DNA from: Methylobacterium tarhaniae
GTDB lineage: Bacteria > Pseudomonadota > Alphaproteobacteria > Rhizobiales > Beijerinckiaceae
DNA: 64,000 nucleotides
Assembly: GCF_001043955.1 (NCBI RefSeq)
Contig: NZ_LABZ01000026.1
Span: 1 to 64,000 of the forward strand
Direction of reading: 5' to 3'
The stretch's first letter is position 1; each line of letters opens with the position of its first letter. Below, in pieces: positions 55,046 to 64,000 of the stretch. Under the pieces are notes generated by a model. That model was given only the letters and a program-made list of their open reading frames with translations. It did not search any database and was not told the origin of the DNA. The translations under genes and the position numbers were made by a program.

Positions 55046-56599
55046 ATGGGGTGGCCTTTCACGCGAACACAGCCGGCCGGGCCTGCGGCGGGCCGGATCC
55101 GGCCTGCGGCACGCCCGGGATCCGGGGCAGCGGCCTTGCGGCCTGCGGCAGCCTTGCGGCCTGCGGCGGCCTTGCCGGCGGCCGTCCTGGCGCTGCTGGT
55201 CGCTGCCTGCACGTCCGACCAGACCGGCGCGCTGGCCCCGGTGGCGGCCGTCGTGCCGCCGGAGGCGCCGCGCACCACCGGGCGCGACCGGCCGGCCAAC
55301 GACGCCGACCACGCCAAGCTCGTGGCCTCGTTCGGCGGCGAGTACCGGGCGCCCTCCGCCCTGCGGCTCGTCAGCGACGTCACCGACCGCCTGGTCAAGG
55401 CGACGGAGCGCCCGGACGAGACCTACGCGGTGACCCTGCTCGATTCGCCCGTGGTCAACGCCTTCGCGCTGCCGACCGGCCGTCTCTACGTCACCCGCGG
55501 GCTCCTGGCGCTCGCCGACGACACGTCGGAACTCGCCGCGGTGCTGGCGCATGAGATCGCCCACGTGACCCTGCGCCACGCCAGCGCCCGCACCGAGATG
55601 GCGTTGCGCTCCGAGCTCGTCAGCAAGGTCGTGGCCGACGTGCTCAACGACCCGGCGACCGGCGCCCTGCTGCAGGACCAGTCCCGCTTCGTGCTGGCCC
55701 GCTTCTCGCGCACGCAGGAATTCGAGGCCGACCAGACCGGGGTGCGCACGCTGGCGCGCGCGGGCTACGACCCGTTCGGCGCCGCGCGCTTCCTCACCGC
55801 GCTCAACCGCACCACGGCGCTCCGCGCCGGGGGCGGGCTCAACGCCGAGCCCGACATGCTGGCGACCCATCCGAGCACGCCCGAGCGCATCACCCAGGTG
55901 ACCCAGGCCGCGCGGCGCATCGGTGCGCCGGGCCTCGGCGTCGACGACCGCAACCGCTATCTCGCGGCGATCGACGGCATCGCCTACGGCGACAACCCGG
56001 CCGACGGGCTGATCCGCGGCCGGCGCTTCATCCACCCGCGCCTCGGCGTCGCCTTCGAGGCGCCGGAGGGGTTCGGGCTCGACAACACCGCCCGCGCGGT
56101 GCTCGGCACCACGCCGGACGGCAACCGCCGTCTCCTGTTCGACGCCGTCGAGACCAATGCCGGCCAGGGCCTCGAGGAGGTGCTGAAGGCGACCTGGAAC
56201 GACGCGATCGAGACCGGCAGCTTCGAGAACCGGATGCTGAACGGCTTCCCGGCCGTCACCGCCGTGTCGAAGGGCAAGGAGTGGTACTTCCGCCTCGCCG
56301 CCGTGCGGGTCGGCACCAACACCTTCCGGATGATCATGGCCGCCAAGGGCGGCACCGACCCGGAGCCCGCCTTCGGCCGCTGGCTCGCCAGCATCGCCCT
56401 GGTGACACCGGAGGAGGCGCGCAGCCTCCGGCCCCTGCGCATCCAGATCGTCACCGCGGCACCCGGCGACACCGCCGAGAGCCTGGCGCAACGCATGACG
56501 GCGGTGGACCGGCCGCTCGAACGCTTCCACGTGCTCAATGGCCTCGACAAGGGCGTCCCGGTGCGGGCGGGCCAGCCCTACAAGCTGGTGGTGGAGTAG
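55046..56599 (+). CDS. M48-family periplasmic metalloprotease, lipoprotein
   Basis: The 517-residue protein has a lipobox (LALLVAAC) after a basic/Ala-rich leader. The M48 domain carries the zinc motif HEIAH (His169, Glu170, His173) and the downstream Glu in EFEADQTGVRTLARAGYDP. After it comes a C-terminal region of about 250 residues (RRFIHPRLGVAFEAPEGF and on) ending in a LysM-like segment (DTAESLAQRMTAVDRPLERFHVLNGLDKG). Relatives (BepA/LoiP type) degrade misassembled outer-membrane proteins. The leader contains 18-nt direct repeats (GCCTTGCGGCCTGCGGCA). It starts 5 bp after the nuclease-like gene. Confidence 0.9.
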   Translation: MGWPFTRTQPAGPAAGRIRPAARPGSGAAALRPAAALRPAAALPAAVLALLVAACTSDQTGALAPVAAVVPPEAPRTTGRDRPANDADHAKLVASFGGEYRAPSALRLVSDVTDRLVKATERPDETYAVTLLDSPVVNAFALPTGRLYVTRGLLALADDTSELAAVLAHEIAHVTLRHASARTEMALRSELVSKVVADVLNDPATGALLQDQSRFVLARFSRTQEFEADQTGVRTLARAGYDPFGAARFLTALNRTTALRAGGGLNAEPDMLATHPSTPERITQVTQAARRIGAPGLGVDDRNRYLAAIDGIAYGDNPADGLIRGRRFIHPRLGVAFEAPEGFGLDNTARAVLGTTPDGNRRLLFDAVETNAGQGLEEVLKATWNDAIETGSFENRMLNGFPAVTAVSKGKEWYFRLAAVRVGTNTFRMIMAAKGGTDPEPAFGRWLASIALVTPEEARSLRPLRIQIVTAAPGDTAESLAQRMTAVDRPLERFHVLNGLDKGVPVRAGQPYKLVVE

Positions 56600-56688
56600 G
56601 GACGCGCACCGCGGGGCAAAATCCCGGGCCGAACCGTCCGCCGCCCCGCTTCTCAACCCGGATCGGCCGTGCTATCTCAGCGGCCGCC

Positions 56689-56762
56689 GCGGGTGTAGCT
56701 CAATGGTAGAGCAGCAGCCTTCCAAGCTGAATACGAGGGTTCGATTCCCTTCACCCGCTCCA
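56689..56762 (+). tRNA. tRNA-Gly(UCC), CCA encoded
   Basis: GCGGGTG pairs with CACCCGC, followed by T and CCA. The D-stem is GCTC/GAGC, the anticodon loop CTTCCAA gives UCC, and the T-arm carries GGTTCGATTCC. The total length is 74 nt. ATTTTTCC follows and may help termination. Confidence 0.97.
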
Positions 56763-57239
56763 TTTTTCCCGACCGCCAGAACCTGACCGGCATGGGCCCG
56801 GCCTTCGACGGTCGCCGGCAGCCGGTCGCGCTCGGGATGCGCTGAGACGGCTGGGCCTGTGCGCTGACGCACCGCCTCCCAGGACTTCGCTGCGGCAAGG
56901 TCGTCACCGGCCGCGATCCGGCGCCGCCCGCCGGCGGAGTGAGATCACGATCCGGTTCCTGGTCATCGGCGCCCTCGCGCCGGCCTTGCTCCACGAAGGG
57001 CTCGCCGTGGTCTCCGTCCTCGAGACGTCCGCGCCGTCCGGCATGGCGCGGATCTCGCTCATCGCCCGGTGATCGACGGCGACGCAGGCTTCGGCCCGCA
57101 TGCCCGCCTCCGGTACTCACCCAAGGACGATACGCCCGCGAGGGACGCGTCCTGGCGTGCCTGTGCGGGCGCGTTCGTGCTGCGGTAGCGCGGAGGGGGC
57201 TTGCGGGCCCCCGATCCCTGCCGCGACCAGGAGCGGCCG
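56763..57239. other. 477-bp stretch between tRNA-Gly and kdpC, no clear gene
   Basis: No gene is supported. A plus-strand frame at 56944-57072 reads like a small protein (FLVIGALAPALLHEGLAVV) but has no ATG, GTG or TTG at its start. A GGGGGC/GCCCCC hairpin (57195-57212) lies 27 bp after the kdpC stop. kdpD and kdpE, often next to kdpC, are not here. Confidence 0.5.
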
Positions 57240-57854
57240 TTACCGGCCGGTCCGGACTTGGCCCGCGTCGAGGGCGAGGTTGAGCGCCAGCACGTTCACG
57301 CGCGGCTCGCCCAGGATGCCGAGGAGCCGGTCCTGCGTCTGCGCGGCGACAAGGTCCCTGACCCTGTCCTCCGGGAGGCCGCGGGTCCTGGCGATTCGGG
57401 GCGCCTGGAACAGGGCGGCTTCCGGCGAGATGTCGGGGTCGAGGCCCGAGCCCGAGGTGGTGACGAGGTCCATCGGCACCGGCGCGGCCGGATTCTCGCT
57501 CTTGAGCCGGGCGAGGTCGTCCGCGACGCGATCACGCAACGCCTGGCTCGTCGGCCCGAGATTGGAGCCGCCGGAATTCGCGGCGTTGTAGGGCGCCGCG
57601 ACGGTCTTCGTCGCATCGGCCGGATCGGGCGCCGTCGTGGCCGAGGGCCGGCCGTGGAAGTAGCGCTCGCCGGTGAAGCTCTGGCCGATGAGGGCGGAGC
57701 CGACGACCACGCCGTCGCGCTCCACGAGGCTGCCGGCGGCCTTCGCCGGGAAGAGCGTGCCGGCCAGACCCGTCATGGCGAGCGGATAGGCGAGGCCGGT
57801 GACCACCGTCAGGGCGGTGGTGAGGACCAGGGTCGGACGCAGGTGGGTGAGCAT
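57240..57854 (-). CDS. kdpC: Potassium-transporting ATPase subunit C
   Basis: The 204-residue protein has one N-terminal transmembrane helix (about 8-30). The KdpC motifs are all present: GLAYPLAMTG, ALIGQSF, YFHGRPSA, YNAANSGGSNLGPT, VTTSGSGLDPDISP and ALFQAPRIA. KdpC stabilises the KdpA-KdpB complex and helps ATP binding. It starts 11 bp after kdpB. Confidence 0.96.
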   Translation of the reverse strand: MLTHLRPTLVLTTALTVVTGLAYPLAMTGLAGTLFPAKAAGSLVERDGVVVGSALIGQSFTGERYFHGRPSATTAPDPADATKTVAAPYNAANSGGSNLGPTSQALRDRVADDLARLKSENPAAPVPMDLVTTSGSGLDPDISPEAALFQAPRIARTRGLPEDRVRDLVAAQTQDRLLGILGEPRVNVLALNLALDAGQVRTGR

Positions 57855-57865
57855 GGGTGTCGTCC

Positions 57866-59980
57866 TCAGGCGAGGTGCAGGGCGATGACGGCGAGATCGA
57901 TCAGCTTGATGCCGGCGAAGGGCACCAGGATGCCGCCGAGCCCGTAGACCAGCAGGTTGCGCCGCAGCAGCGCCGCCGCTCCGACCGCGCGGTAGCGCAC
58001 GCCCTTCAGCGCGAGCGGGATCAAGGCCACGATGATCAGCGCGTTGAAGATGATCGCCGACAGGATGGCGCTCTGCGGCGAGGCCAGCCCCATCACGTTC
58101 AGCGTCTGCAGCTGCGGATAGAAGGCCAGGAACATGGCCGGGATGATGGCGAAGTACTTCGCCACGTCGTTGGCGATCGAGAAGGTGGTGAGCGCGCCGC
58201 GGGTCATCAGCAGCTGCTTGCCGATCTCGACGATCTCGATGAGCTTGGTCGGGTCGGAATCGAGGTCGACCATGTTGCCGGCCTCGCGGGCCGCCACCGT
58301 GCCGGTGTTCATCGCCACGCCGACATCGGCCTGGGCCAGCGCCGGGGCGTCGTTGGTGCCGTCGCCGCACATCGCCACGAGCTTGCCTTGCGCCTGCTCC
58401 TTGCGGATCAGCGCCAGCTTGTCCTCGGGGGTGGCCTGCGCGAGGAAGTCGTCGACCCCGGCCTCCGCGGCGATGGCGGCGGCGGTCATCGGGTTGTCGC
58501 CGGTGATCATCACCGTGCGGATGCCCATCCGGCGCAGCTCCGCGAAGCGCTCCCGGATGCCGCCCTTCACGATGTCCTTGAGGGACACGATGCCGAGCAG
58601 CTTTCCGTCGCGGGCGACCGCGAGCGGCGTGCCGCCGGCCTTGGCGATCTCCTCCGCGATGGCGCGGATCTCCTGGGCCGCCGCCCCGTCGAGGCGGGGC
58701 TGCAGCACCCGGGCGGTGGCGCCCACGCTGACGAGGGCCGGTGCGGCCTCCAGGCTCGCGATCACCGCCTCGACCGCCCCTTTCCGGATCGACGAGCCGT
58801 CGAGATCGACCCCCGACATCCGCGACTGCGCGGTGAACGGCACGAAGGTGGCGTTGAGGCCCGCCATGTCGCGGGCGCGGATGCCGTAGGATTCCTTGGC
58901 GAGCACGACGATCGAGCGGCCCTCCGGCGTCTCGTCGGCGAGGGAGGCGAGCTGGGCCGCGTCGGCGAGGTCCTGCGCGGTGACGCCGCGCACCGGGCGG
59001 AACTCGGTCGCCTGGCGGTTGCCGAGCGTGATCGTGCCGGTTTTGTCGAGGAGGAGCGTGTCGACGTCGCCCGCCGCCTCGACCGCGCGGCCCGACATGG
59101 CCAGCACGTTGAAGCGCACCAGCCGGTCCATGCCGGCGATGCCGATCGCCGAGAGCAGCGCCCCGATCGTGGTCGGGATCAGGGTGACGAAGAGCGCCAC
59201 CAGCACCGTCATCGGGATCGCGCCGCCGGCATAGGCCGCGAAGCTCGGGATCGAGCCCACCGCGAACACGAACACGATGGTAAGGCCGGACAGGAGGATG
59301 TTGAGGGCGACCTCGTTGGGGGTCTTCTGCCGGGCCGCGCCCTCGACGAGGGCGATCATCCGGTCGACGAAGGTCGAGCCGGCGGCCGCGGTGATCCGCA
59401 CCCGGATCCAGTCGGAGAGCACCTGCGTGCCGCCGGTCACCGCCGAGCGGTCGCCGCCGGATTCGCGGATGACGGGGGCGGATTCACCGGTGATCGCCGC
59501 CTCGTTGACCGAGGCGACGCCCTCGATCACCTCGCCGTCCGACGGGATCAGGTCGCCGGCCTCGACCAGCACCACGTCGCCGACCTTGAGGTCGGTGCCG
59601 GGGACGACCCGATGGGCGTCGCGCGGGCCGCCGGGCGCGGCGGCGGCGCCGGTGAGGAGCTTCGCCGTCGTCTCGGTGCGGGTCCGGCGCAGCGAGTCGG
59701 CCTGGGCCTTGCCGCGGCCCTCCGCCACCGCCTCGGCGACGTTGGCGAACAGGACGGTGAACCACAGCCAGAGGATGATCTGGCCGGTGAAGGCGAGATC
59801 CTGGCCACCGGTGACGAGGTCGCGGACGAACAGCAGGGTGGTGAAGGCGGCCACGACCTCGACCACGAACATCACGGGGTTCTTCACCATCTGGCGCGGG
59901 TCGAGCTTCGTCACCGCGCCGAGAAGGGCCGGCCCGATCAGGGCGGCGTTGAGCAGGGATTTCTGGGAGGCGTGAGCCAT
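57866..59980 (-). CDS. kdpB: Potassium-transporting ATPase subunit B (P-type ATPase)
   Basis: The 704-residue P-type ATPase has the phosphorylated Asp312 in DKTGTITLG, the actuator TGES motif (ITGESAPVI), the nucleotide domain KGA (SIRKGAVEA) and hinge [29 protein letters not shown] precedes the hinge. It hydrolyses ATP to drive K+ uptake with KdpA. Normal length. It is 74 bp downstream of the small ORF that follows kdpA. Confidence 0.97.
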   Translation of the reverse strand: MAHASQKSLLNAALIGPALLGAVTKLDPRQMVKNPVMFVVEVVAAFTTLLFVRDLVTGGQDLAFTGQIILWLWFTVLFANVAEAVAEGRGKAQADSLRRTRTETTAKLLTGAAAAPGGPRDAHRVVPGTDLKVGDVVLVEAGDLIPSDGEVIEGVASVNEAAITGESAPVIRESGGDRSAVTGGTQVLSDWIRVRITAAAGSTFVDRMIALVEGAARQKTPNEVALNILLSGLTIVFVFAVGSIPSFAAYAGGAIPMTVLVALFVTLIPTTIGALLSAIGIAGMDRLVRFNVLAMSGRAVEAAGDVDTLLLDKTGTITLGNRQATEFRPVRGVTAQDLADAAQLASLADETPEGRSIVVLAKESYGIRARDMAGLNATFVPFTAQSRMSGVDLDGSSIRKGAVEAVIASLEAAPALVSVGATARVLQPRLDGAAAQEIRAIAEEIAKAGGTPLAVARDGKLLGIVSLKDIVKGGIRERFAELRRMGIRTVMITGDNPMTAAAIAAEAGVDDFLAQATPEDKLALIRKEQAQGKLVAMCGDGTNDAPALAQADVGVAMNTGTVAAREAGNMVDLDSDPTKLIEIVEIGKQLLMTRGALTTFSIANDVAKYFAIIPAMFLAFYPQLQTLNVMGLASPQSAILSAIIFNALIIVALIPLALKGVRYRAVGAAALLRRNLLVYGLGGILVPFAGIKLIDLAVIALHLA

Positions 59981-60054
59981 CGGTGTCGTGTCCGGAAAAC
60001 GGGCGGAGGATCGAGAGGGAAGGCGGCGCCGGCCTGGCGGCGCCGCCGGTCGCG

Positions 60055-60276
60055 TCAGGGCGCGAGGGCGCGACCCGCCAGGGCGATCGAGCCCCAGATC
60101 GCGAGGGCGCCGAGGAGCCCGAGGCCGGCCAGGACCAGGACGATGTCGGTGGCGCGCATCGCGGAGCGGTCGCGCGGCCGGGGGTCGGCCGGGGTCGGCC
60201 GGGGCCGATGGCGGGCCAGGCCCCGGGCCCGCGCCGCGCGGTGCTGCGGGCTCCTCTCGGAGGCGAGATCGGCCAT
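60055..60276 (-). CDS. Small membrane protein between kdpA and kdpB (73 aa)
   Basis: The ORF starts 2 bp after the kdpA stop, consistent with translational coupling. The N-terminal half is basic and polar ([30 protein letters not shown]) and the C-terminal half is one transmembrane helix ([23 protein letters not shown]). A shorter version from the ATG at 60159 (34 aa) would be only the helix. It is not a standard Kdp subunit. It could be an accessory subunit like KdpF or a spacer. Function unknown. Confidence 0.6.
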   Translation of the reverse strand: MADLASERSPQHRAARARGLARHRPRPTPADPRPRDRSAMRATDIVLVLAGLGLLGALAIWGSIALAGRALAP

Positions 60277-60278
60277 CG

Positions 60279-61994
60279 TCAGCCTCCCGTGGCGAAGGTC
60301 TGGCCGGCCAGGCCGGCGAGGTGCTCGACGATCGGCCCGAGCGCGAGCGCCGGGAAGAAGGTCAGGCCGCCGATGATCACGATCACGCCGACGAGCAGGC
60401 CGACGAAGAGCCCGCCATGGGTCGGGAAGGTGCCGGCGGAGGCCGGGACCGTCTTCTTGGCGGCGAGCGAGCCGGCGATGGCCAGCGCCGGGATCTTCAC
60501 GAAGAACCGGCCGACCAGCATCGCGACGGCGAGCGTCGTGTTGTAGAACAGAGTGTTGGCCGACAGGCCGGCGAAGGCCGAGCCGTTATTCGCCGCCGCC
60601 GAGGTATAGGCGTAGAGGATCTCGGAGAAGCCGTGCGGACCCGCATTGGCGGGGCCCGCGAGGCCCGCCGGCAGGACCGCGGCGAGCGCGGTGAAGCCGA
60701 GCATCATCAGCGGGAGGCAGAGGATGCCGAGCATCGCCATCTTCACCTCCTTCGCCTCGATCTTCTTGCCGAGGTATTCCGGGGTGCGCCCGACCATCAG
60801 CCCGGCGACGAAGATCGCCACCACGACGAAGATCAGCATGCCGTAGAGGCCCGCGCCGACGCCGCCGACGATGATCTCGCCGAGCTGCATGTTGACGAGC
60901 GGGATCATGCCACCGAGCGCCGTGAAGGAATCGTGCATGGCGTTGACGGCGCCGCACGACGCCGCCGTCGTGATCACGGCGAACAGGGCCGAGGCGACGA
61001 TGCCGAAGCGGACCTCCTTGCCCTCGAGATTGCCGCCCTGGAGGCCGAGCGCGTGCAGGAGCGGCGTGCCGGCGGCTTCCGCCCAGTACGTCACGACGAC
61101 GCCGGCGAGAAACAGGACGGCCATGGCGGCGAGGATCGCCCAGCCCTGCCGCTCGTCCCCGACCATGCGGCCGAACACGTTGGTGAAGGCGGCACCGATC
61201 GCGAAGATCGTCACCATCTGGACGAAGTTCGCGAGCGCGGTCGGGTTCTCGAACGGATGCGCGGCGTTGGCGTTGAAGAAGCCGCCGCCATTGGTGCCGA
61301 GCATCTTGATCGCGACCTGGCTCGCCACGGGGCCGAGGGCGATGGTCTGCTTCCCGCCCTCGAGCGTCGTCGCGTCGACGTAGGCGCCGAGCGTCTGCGG
61401 CATTCCCTGCCAGACGTAGAACAGGGTGAGCACCATGCAGAGCGGCAGCAGCACGTAGAGGGCCGCCCGGGTCATGTCGACCCAGAACGAACCCAGGGTG
61501 CGCGTCGAGGCGCGCGAGAAGCCGCGGACCAGCGCCACCGCGGCGGCCATGCCGCTCGCCGCCGAGAGGAAGTTCTGGTGCGTCAGCCCGAGCATCTGCG
61601 ACAGGTACGAGAGCGTGCTCTCGCCGCCGTAGCTCTGCCAGTTGGTGTTGGTGACGAAGCTCGTCGAGGTGTTGAAGGCGAGGTCCGGCGCCACGGCCGC
61701 CTGGTCGGCGGGATTGAGCGGCAGCACGGCTTGCAGGCGCAGGATGCCGTAGAGCACCAGGAAGCCGGCGACGTGGAAGACGACCATCGCCCCCGCATAG
61801 GCGAGCCAGTGCTGCTCCTGGCCTTCGTCGATTCCAGCGAGGCGGTAGAGCCCGCGCTCGACCGGGCGCAGGACGGGCGAGAGAATGGTTCGCTCGCCGG
61901 TGAAGACCCGGGTCATGTAGAGACCGAGCGGCTTCACGAGGGCGAGGACGACCGCGCAGAACAGCGCGATCTGGATCCAGCCGATGAGGGTCAC
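60279..61994 (-). CDS. kdpA: Potassium-transporting ATPase subunit A (K+ channel-like)
   Basis: The 571-residue protein has about ten transmembrane helices and the KdpA repeats with selectivity-filter-like motifs ([53 protein letters not shown] and [17 protein letters not shown]). It forms the K+ path of the KdpFABC pump. It starts 13 bp after the kdpF stop. Confidence 0.97.
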   Translation of the reverse strand: MTLIGWIQIALFCAVVLALVKPLGLYMTRVFTGERTILSPVLRPVERGLYRLAGIDEGQEQHWLAYAGAMVVFHVAGFLVLYGILRLQAVLPLNPADQAAVAPDLAFNTSTSFVTNTNWQSYGGESTLSYLSQMLGLTHQNFLSAASGMAAAVALVRGFSRASTRTLGSFWVDMTRAALYVLLPLCMVLTLFYVWQGMPQTLGAYVDATTLEGGKQTIALGPVASQVAIKMLGTNGGGFFNANAAHPFENPTALANFVQMVTIFAIGAAFTNVFGRMVGDERQGWAILAAMAVLFLAGVVVTYWAEAAGTPLLHALGLQGGNLEGKEVRFGIVASALFAVITTAASCGAVNAMHDSFTALGGMIPLVNMQLGEIIVGGVGAGLYGMLIFVVVAIFVAGLMVGRTPEYLGKKIEAKEVKMAMLGILCLPLMMLGFTALAAVLPAGLAGPANAGPHGFSEILYAYTSAAANNGSAFAGLSANTLFYNTTLAVAMLVGRFFVKIPALAIAGSLAAKKTVPASAGTFPTHGGLFVGLLVGVIVIIGGLTFFPALALGPIVEHLAGLAGQTFATGG

Positions 61995-62007
61995 GGGACA
62001 GATTCCT

Positions 62008-62094
62008 TCAGAACCGCTCGGGGCGGACGAGGGCGTAGGTGAGGTAGGCGAGCAGGCCGAGGGTCATGAGGCCGCCCAGTGCGTAATCGAGCAT
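62008..62094 (-). CDS. kdpF: Potassium-transporting ATPase subunit F
   Basis: The 28-residue single-pass protein ([28 protein letters not shown]) has the KdpF pattern of one helix followed by LxxPERF. KdpF sits in the lipid-facing side of the Kdp complex and stabilises it. GGAGAC lies before its ATG. Too short for most gene finders. Confidence 0.93.
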   Translation of the reverse strand: MLDYALGGLMTLGLLAYLTYALVRPERF

Positions 62095-62107
62095 CTGGCG
62101 GGTCTCC

Positions 62108-62191
62108 TCACAGGCGTTCGCACAGGGAGACGTAGCCGAGCGACAGGGCGAAGAAGCCCAGGCCGGCCGCGACGAGGACGACGTCGAGCAT
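62108..62191 (-). CDS. Tiny membrane ORF upstream of kdpF (27 aa)
   Basis: The frame reads MLDVVLVAAGLGFFALSLGY then VSLCERL. It is a single hydrophobic helix with a short polar end. It ends 13 bp before the kdpF ATG, and its start resembles that of KdpF (MLD). Short ORFs of this type precede kdpF in many proteobacterial kdp operons, as far as I recall. It could be a second KdpF-like peptide. Coding inferred from position and pattern. Confidence 0.7.
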   Translation of the reverse strand: MLDVVLVAAGLGFFALSLGYVSLCERL

Positions 62192-62326
62192 TGGTGTTCT
62201 CGCGATCGGATGGCCCGGGCCGGGGGCGTCGGAGCACATCGGGACGGACCACCCGCAGGGGCGGTCTCACGCGGCAAGGAACACCCGACCGGCATAGCGA
62301 TTCGAGACGTGGCCCGACGCGAAGAT

Positions 62327-62343
62327 ATAAAGACCGCATAAAG
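62327..62343 (-). promoter_or_regulatory. Tandem CTTTAT boxes, possible KdpE-type operator
   Basis: On the minus strand CTTTAT-GCGGT-CTTTAT, two direct 6-mers with 5-nt spacing (11 bp centre to centre), lies about 136 bp upstream of the first ORF of the kdp operon. Known E. coli KdpE sites are T-rich direct half-sites of similar spacing (TTTATA and TTTACA). The match is by eye. kdpDE is not in the window. Confidence 0.45.
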
Positions 62344-62357
62344 GGCGGGCGCCCCCG

Positions 62358-62585
62358 TCAGCGATCGAATGCGGACGGCGCGAGGACGAGACGGATCGAT
62401 CCCCGGCGATGATGCGTCTGCATCTCCGCATAGGTCATCGCGGCGTGCTGCGAGGGGAACACGCCGGCCTGCGATCCGTGCATCGCGACGGCGAGCCAGC
62501 GGCCGTCGCCATCCTGTCCGACCGTGAATGCCGGGCCGTGATGACCCGCAATCCGGGCTTCGGCCGGGCCGACCATCCGTTTCAT
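62358..62585 (-). CDS. Small conserved-looking protein (75 aa)
   Basis: The 75-residue protein from the ATG at 62585 has a strong GGAGGG ribosome-binding site. It has a beta-rich middle (GHHGPAFTVGQDGDGRWLAVAMHGSQAGVFPSQHAAMTYAEMQTH) ending in a short strand (GSIRLVLAPSAF). The FPSQxAAMxYA stretch resembles the end of DUF2188-like domains. A longer frame to 62765 is not conserved-looking. Its stop lies just upstream of the kdp operator region. Function unknown. Confidence 0.68.
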   Translation of the reverse strand: MKRMVGPAEARIAGHHGPAFTVGQDGDGRWLAVAMHGSQAGVFPSQHAAMTYAEMQTHHRRGSIRLVLAPSAFDR

Positions 62586-62998
62586 CGATCCCTCCCGTCG
62601 CGACGCGGCAGGAGATGGCACTCGACGCATAGGGAAACGAGGTGGATCGCGGTCGAGCCGCATCAAGGACTCGTATGTGGGCGGTTCAGCTTGCCGGACA
62701 TCCCGATGAATATTTGACGATCTGTCCGAATCGTCCCGCCAGTCATCTCGCAACGATACCGACACTTTTCGACGTCACCCCGGGCTCGACGAAGTCGAGA
62801 GCCCGGGATCCATGGCCGTTGACGCTCCAGGATCAAGCGACGAACGCTCCACTCCATTCGGATCCGTCGGCGTTTATGGATCCGGGTTCCGCTGCGGGGT
62901 CCCGGGACGACGATGGAGTGCTTCGATTCTGTCGGTTCAATCAAACAGGCTCTGGAAAAAGGCCGGCCCCGCGCGAACCGTTATGCGGCTCCGCCCGC
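62586..62998. other. 413-bp spacer with REP-like hairpins
   Basis: CCCGGGCTCGAC (62779-62790) pairs with GTCGAGAGCCCGGG (62794-62807), with a 2-nt bulge. It is followed by GATCCATGG, and a second element of opposite orientation (ATGGATCCGGG near 62876, then GGGTCCCGGGACGAC) lies to the right. No gene is convincing. Confidence 0.55.
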
Positions 62999-64000
62999 TC
63001 ACTCCTTCGCCAGCGCGTCCGCGAAGGCGGCGATGCGGTTGCGGGCGTAGGTCGGCAGGCCGGCGCTGATCGAGGTGCCGGTGTTGAACGAGGAATTGCC
63101 CATCAGCACCTGGGCCGGCAGCAGGTTGCGCAGCACCGGCACGCGCTCGTACTCCTTCTTGCGGTCGAGCACGTCGGCCTTGATGCCGAGCGTCATGTAG
63201 GCGGTGACCACCGTCTTGTTCGGGTCGCCCGCCACCGGCTGCAGCACCGCCAGGAACTTGCCGAAGCGCAGGATCTGGTTGACCCAGAAAATGTTCTGCT
63301 CCATCGCGCCGACTACCGGCGCCTCGATCTTCGTGAGCTGCACGAGCCTGCCCGCCTCGTCGGGCGGCAGCACCCGCAACTCGCTCTGGAACGAGACGAA
63401 TTCGGCGATCTTCTTGCCCCCGTCTTCCAGCTTGTTGGCGAGCTTGACCCCGAGCGGCAGCTTGCCTTCGAGGTCGTAGCGCGACTCGATGCAGGTGGTG
63501 TCGGGCGCCTCGCACCAGGGCCGGTCGGGCCGGCGGGCGAAGGCGGCCGCCGGGTCCTTGGTCGGGGTGGCGTCCGCGGGGCTCAAGGGCTTGTGCTTGA
63601 TCGCCGGGTCCATCCGCGACAGGAACGGGATCGTGGCGAAGCGCTTCAGGTCGATGCGGTCGGCGCTCCGCGGCACGATGAACCGCGCCTCGGCGACATA
63701 GACCTTCAGCGTCTCGTGCCGGGGCTTCGCCACGCCGTTCACGGTCTGGACGTAGTCCGGCTCGGCATAGGCCGGATGGGGGGCGAGCAGCGCCTTCTGG
63801 GCCGGGCTGCGCTTGCCCCACTCGGTGAAGGGCACGAGGCCGCTCTCCGGGCTCGCCGGATTGTCGCGGTGATCGGTGAACGCGATGGTGTTCGGCGCGA
63901 TCCCGGCCGGGTCGAGGCCCGTCACCGCCGGAACGTCCTTGGTCCGGTACTCGGCAAAAGCCGGCGACGCCGCGAAGGTTGCGGCGAGCGCGAGCGGAAG
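62999..64000 (-). CDS. Secreted protein of unknown function (N terminus outside window)
   Basis: The frame stays open to the window edge, so the start is missing. The visible part begins inside a signal peptide (LPLALAATFAASPAFA, cleavage before EYRTKD). About 320 residues of a mature protein follow, with TIPFLSRMDPAIKHKPLSP, a Cys pair in WCEAPDTTCIESRYDLEGKLPLG, and KTVVTAYMTLGIKADVLDRKKEYERVPVLRNLLPAQVLMG. The GTG at 63925 is not the start, since the signal peptide lies upstream. No family is recognised; periplasmic location is inferred. Confidence 0.75.
   Translation of the reverse strand, partial: LPLALAATFAASPAFAEYRTKDVPAVTGLDPAGIAPNTIAFTDHRDNPASPESGLVPFTEWGKRSPAQKALLAPHPAYAEPDYVQTVNGVAKPRHETLKVYVAEARFIVPRSADRIDLKRFATIPFLSRMDPAIKHKPLSPADATPTKDPAAAFARRPDRPWCEAPDTTCIESRYDLEGKLPLGVKLANKLEDGGKKIAEFVSFQSELRVLPPDEAGRLVQLTKIEAPVVGAMEQNIFWVNQILRFGKFLAVLQPVAGDPNKTVVTAYMTLGIKADVLDRKKEYERVPVLRNLLPAQVLMGNSSFNTGTSISAGLPTYARNRIAAFADALAKE

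Noticed and set aside
56944-57072. Plus-strand frame FLVIGALAPALLHEGLAVV
   Set aside because: No usable start codon in frame; hydrophobic stretch alone is not enough.
57857-60376. 839-codon plus-strand frame opposite kdpB
   Set aside because: Antisense shadow with repetitive His/Asp/Gly composition; kdpB is unambiguous.

Overview
The window is a GC-rich chromosomal segment from an alphaproteobacterium of the Hyphomicrobiales (Rhizobiales), most likely Methylobacterium or a close relative. Supporting signs: the division/cell-wall cluster runs rsmH-ftsL-ftsI-murE-murF-mraY-murD next to the RNase P RNA; a response regulator, histidine kinase and glnE form a coupled unit; the tRNA-Arg(CCU) gene carries a group I intron, as in Agrobacterium; regulators are PleC-like and HWE kinases. 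No phage, insertion sequence, CRISPR array or rRNA operon was found. Long antisense ORFs are artefacts of the base composition.

Layout, left to right. 1-5.7 kb: tail of a Gly-rich protein, a lytic transglycosylase, a BKACE-type enzyme, a SCO-like protein, a PPOX-type flavoprotein, a single-domain response regulator and a DUF1275 membrane protein. 5.7-12 kb: a hairpin-rich leader, then the response regulator/kinase/glnE operon and a DUF1203 protein. 12-18 kb: a PleC/DivJ-like kinase, pepN and gloA. 18-28 kb: rnpB and the dcw cluster, which lacks mraZ at its start and stops after murD. 28-34 kb: an EEP-family protein, cardiolipin synthase, typA and a TAXI-type binding protein. 35-41 kb: an MFS carrier, a HAD dehalogenase, murJ, a membrane glycosyltransferase facing a ChbG-type deacetylase. 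41-50 kb: sodB, a Pro-rich membrane protein, an HWE kinase, a coiled-coil protein, trmB-metK-XRE regulator, a GGDEF protein and an MgtC-like protein. 50-53 kb: small, mostly unknown membrane or stress-type proteins with a hemerythrin-like protein. 53.8-57 kb: the intron-containing tRNA-Arg, a nuclease-like protein, an M48 lipoprotein protease and tRNA-Gly. 57-62.6 kb: a kdp potassium-pump operon with two extra small ORFs and a possible KdpE-type operator. 63-64 kb: part of a secreted protein.

Much of the window serves the cell envelope: lipid II precursor synthesis (murE, murF, mraY, murD), lipid II flipping (murJ), septal crosslinking (ftsI, ftsL), murein turnover and phospholipid synthesis. 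A second theme is nitrogen, potassium and stress signalling.

The most interesting non-coding items are the group I intron in tRNA-Arg(CCU), a three-copy dispersed intergenic repeat of about 115 bp whose terminal hairpin shows a compensatory base change, and the small ORFs plus tandem CTTTAT boxes of the kdp operon. I found no clearly new multi-gene system.
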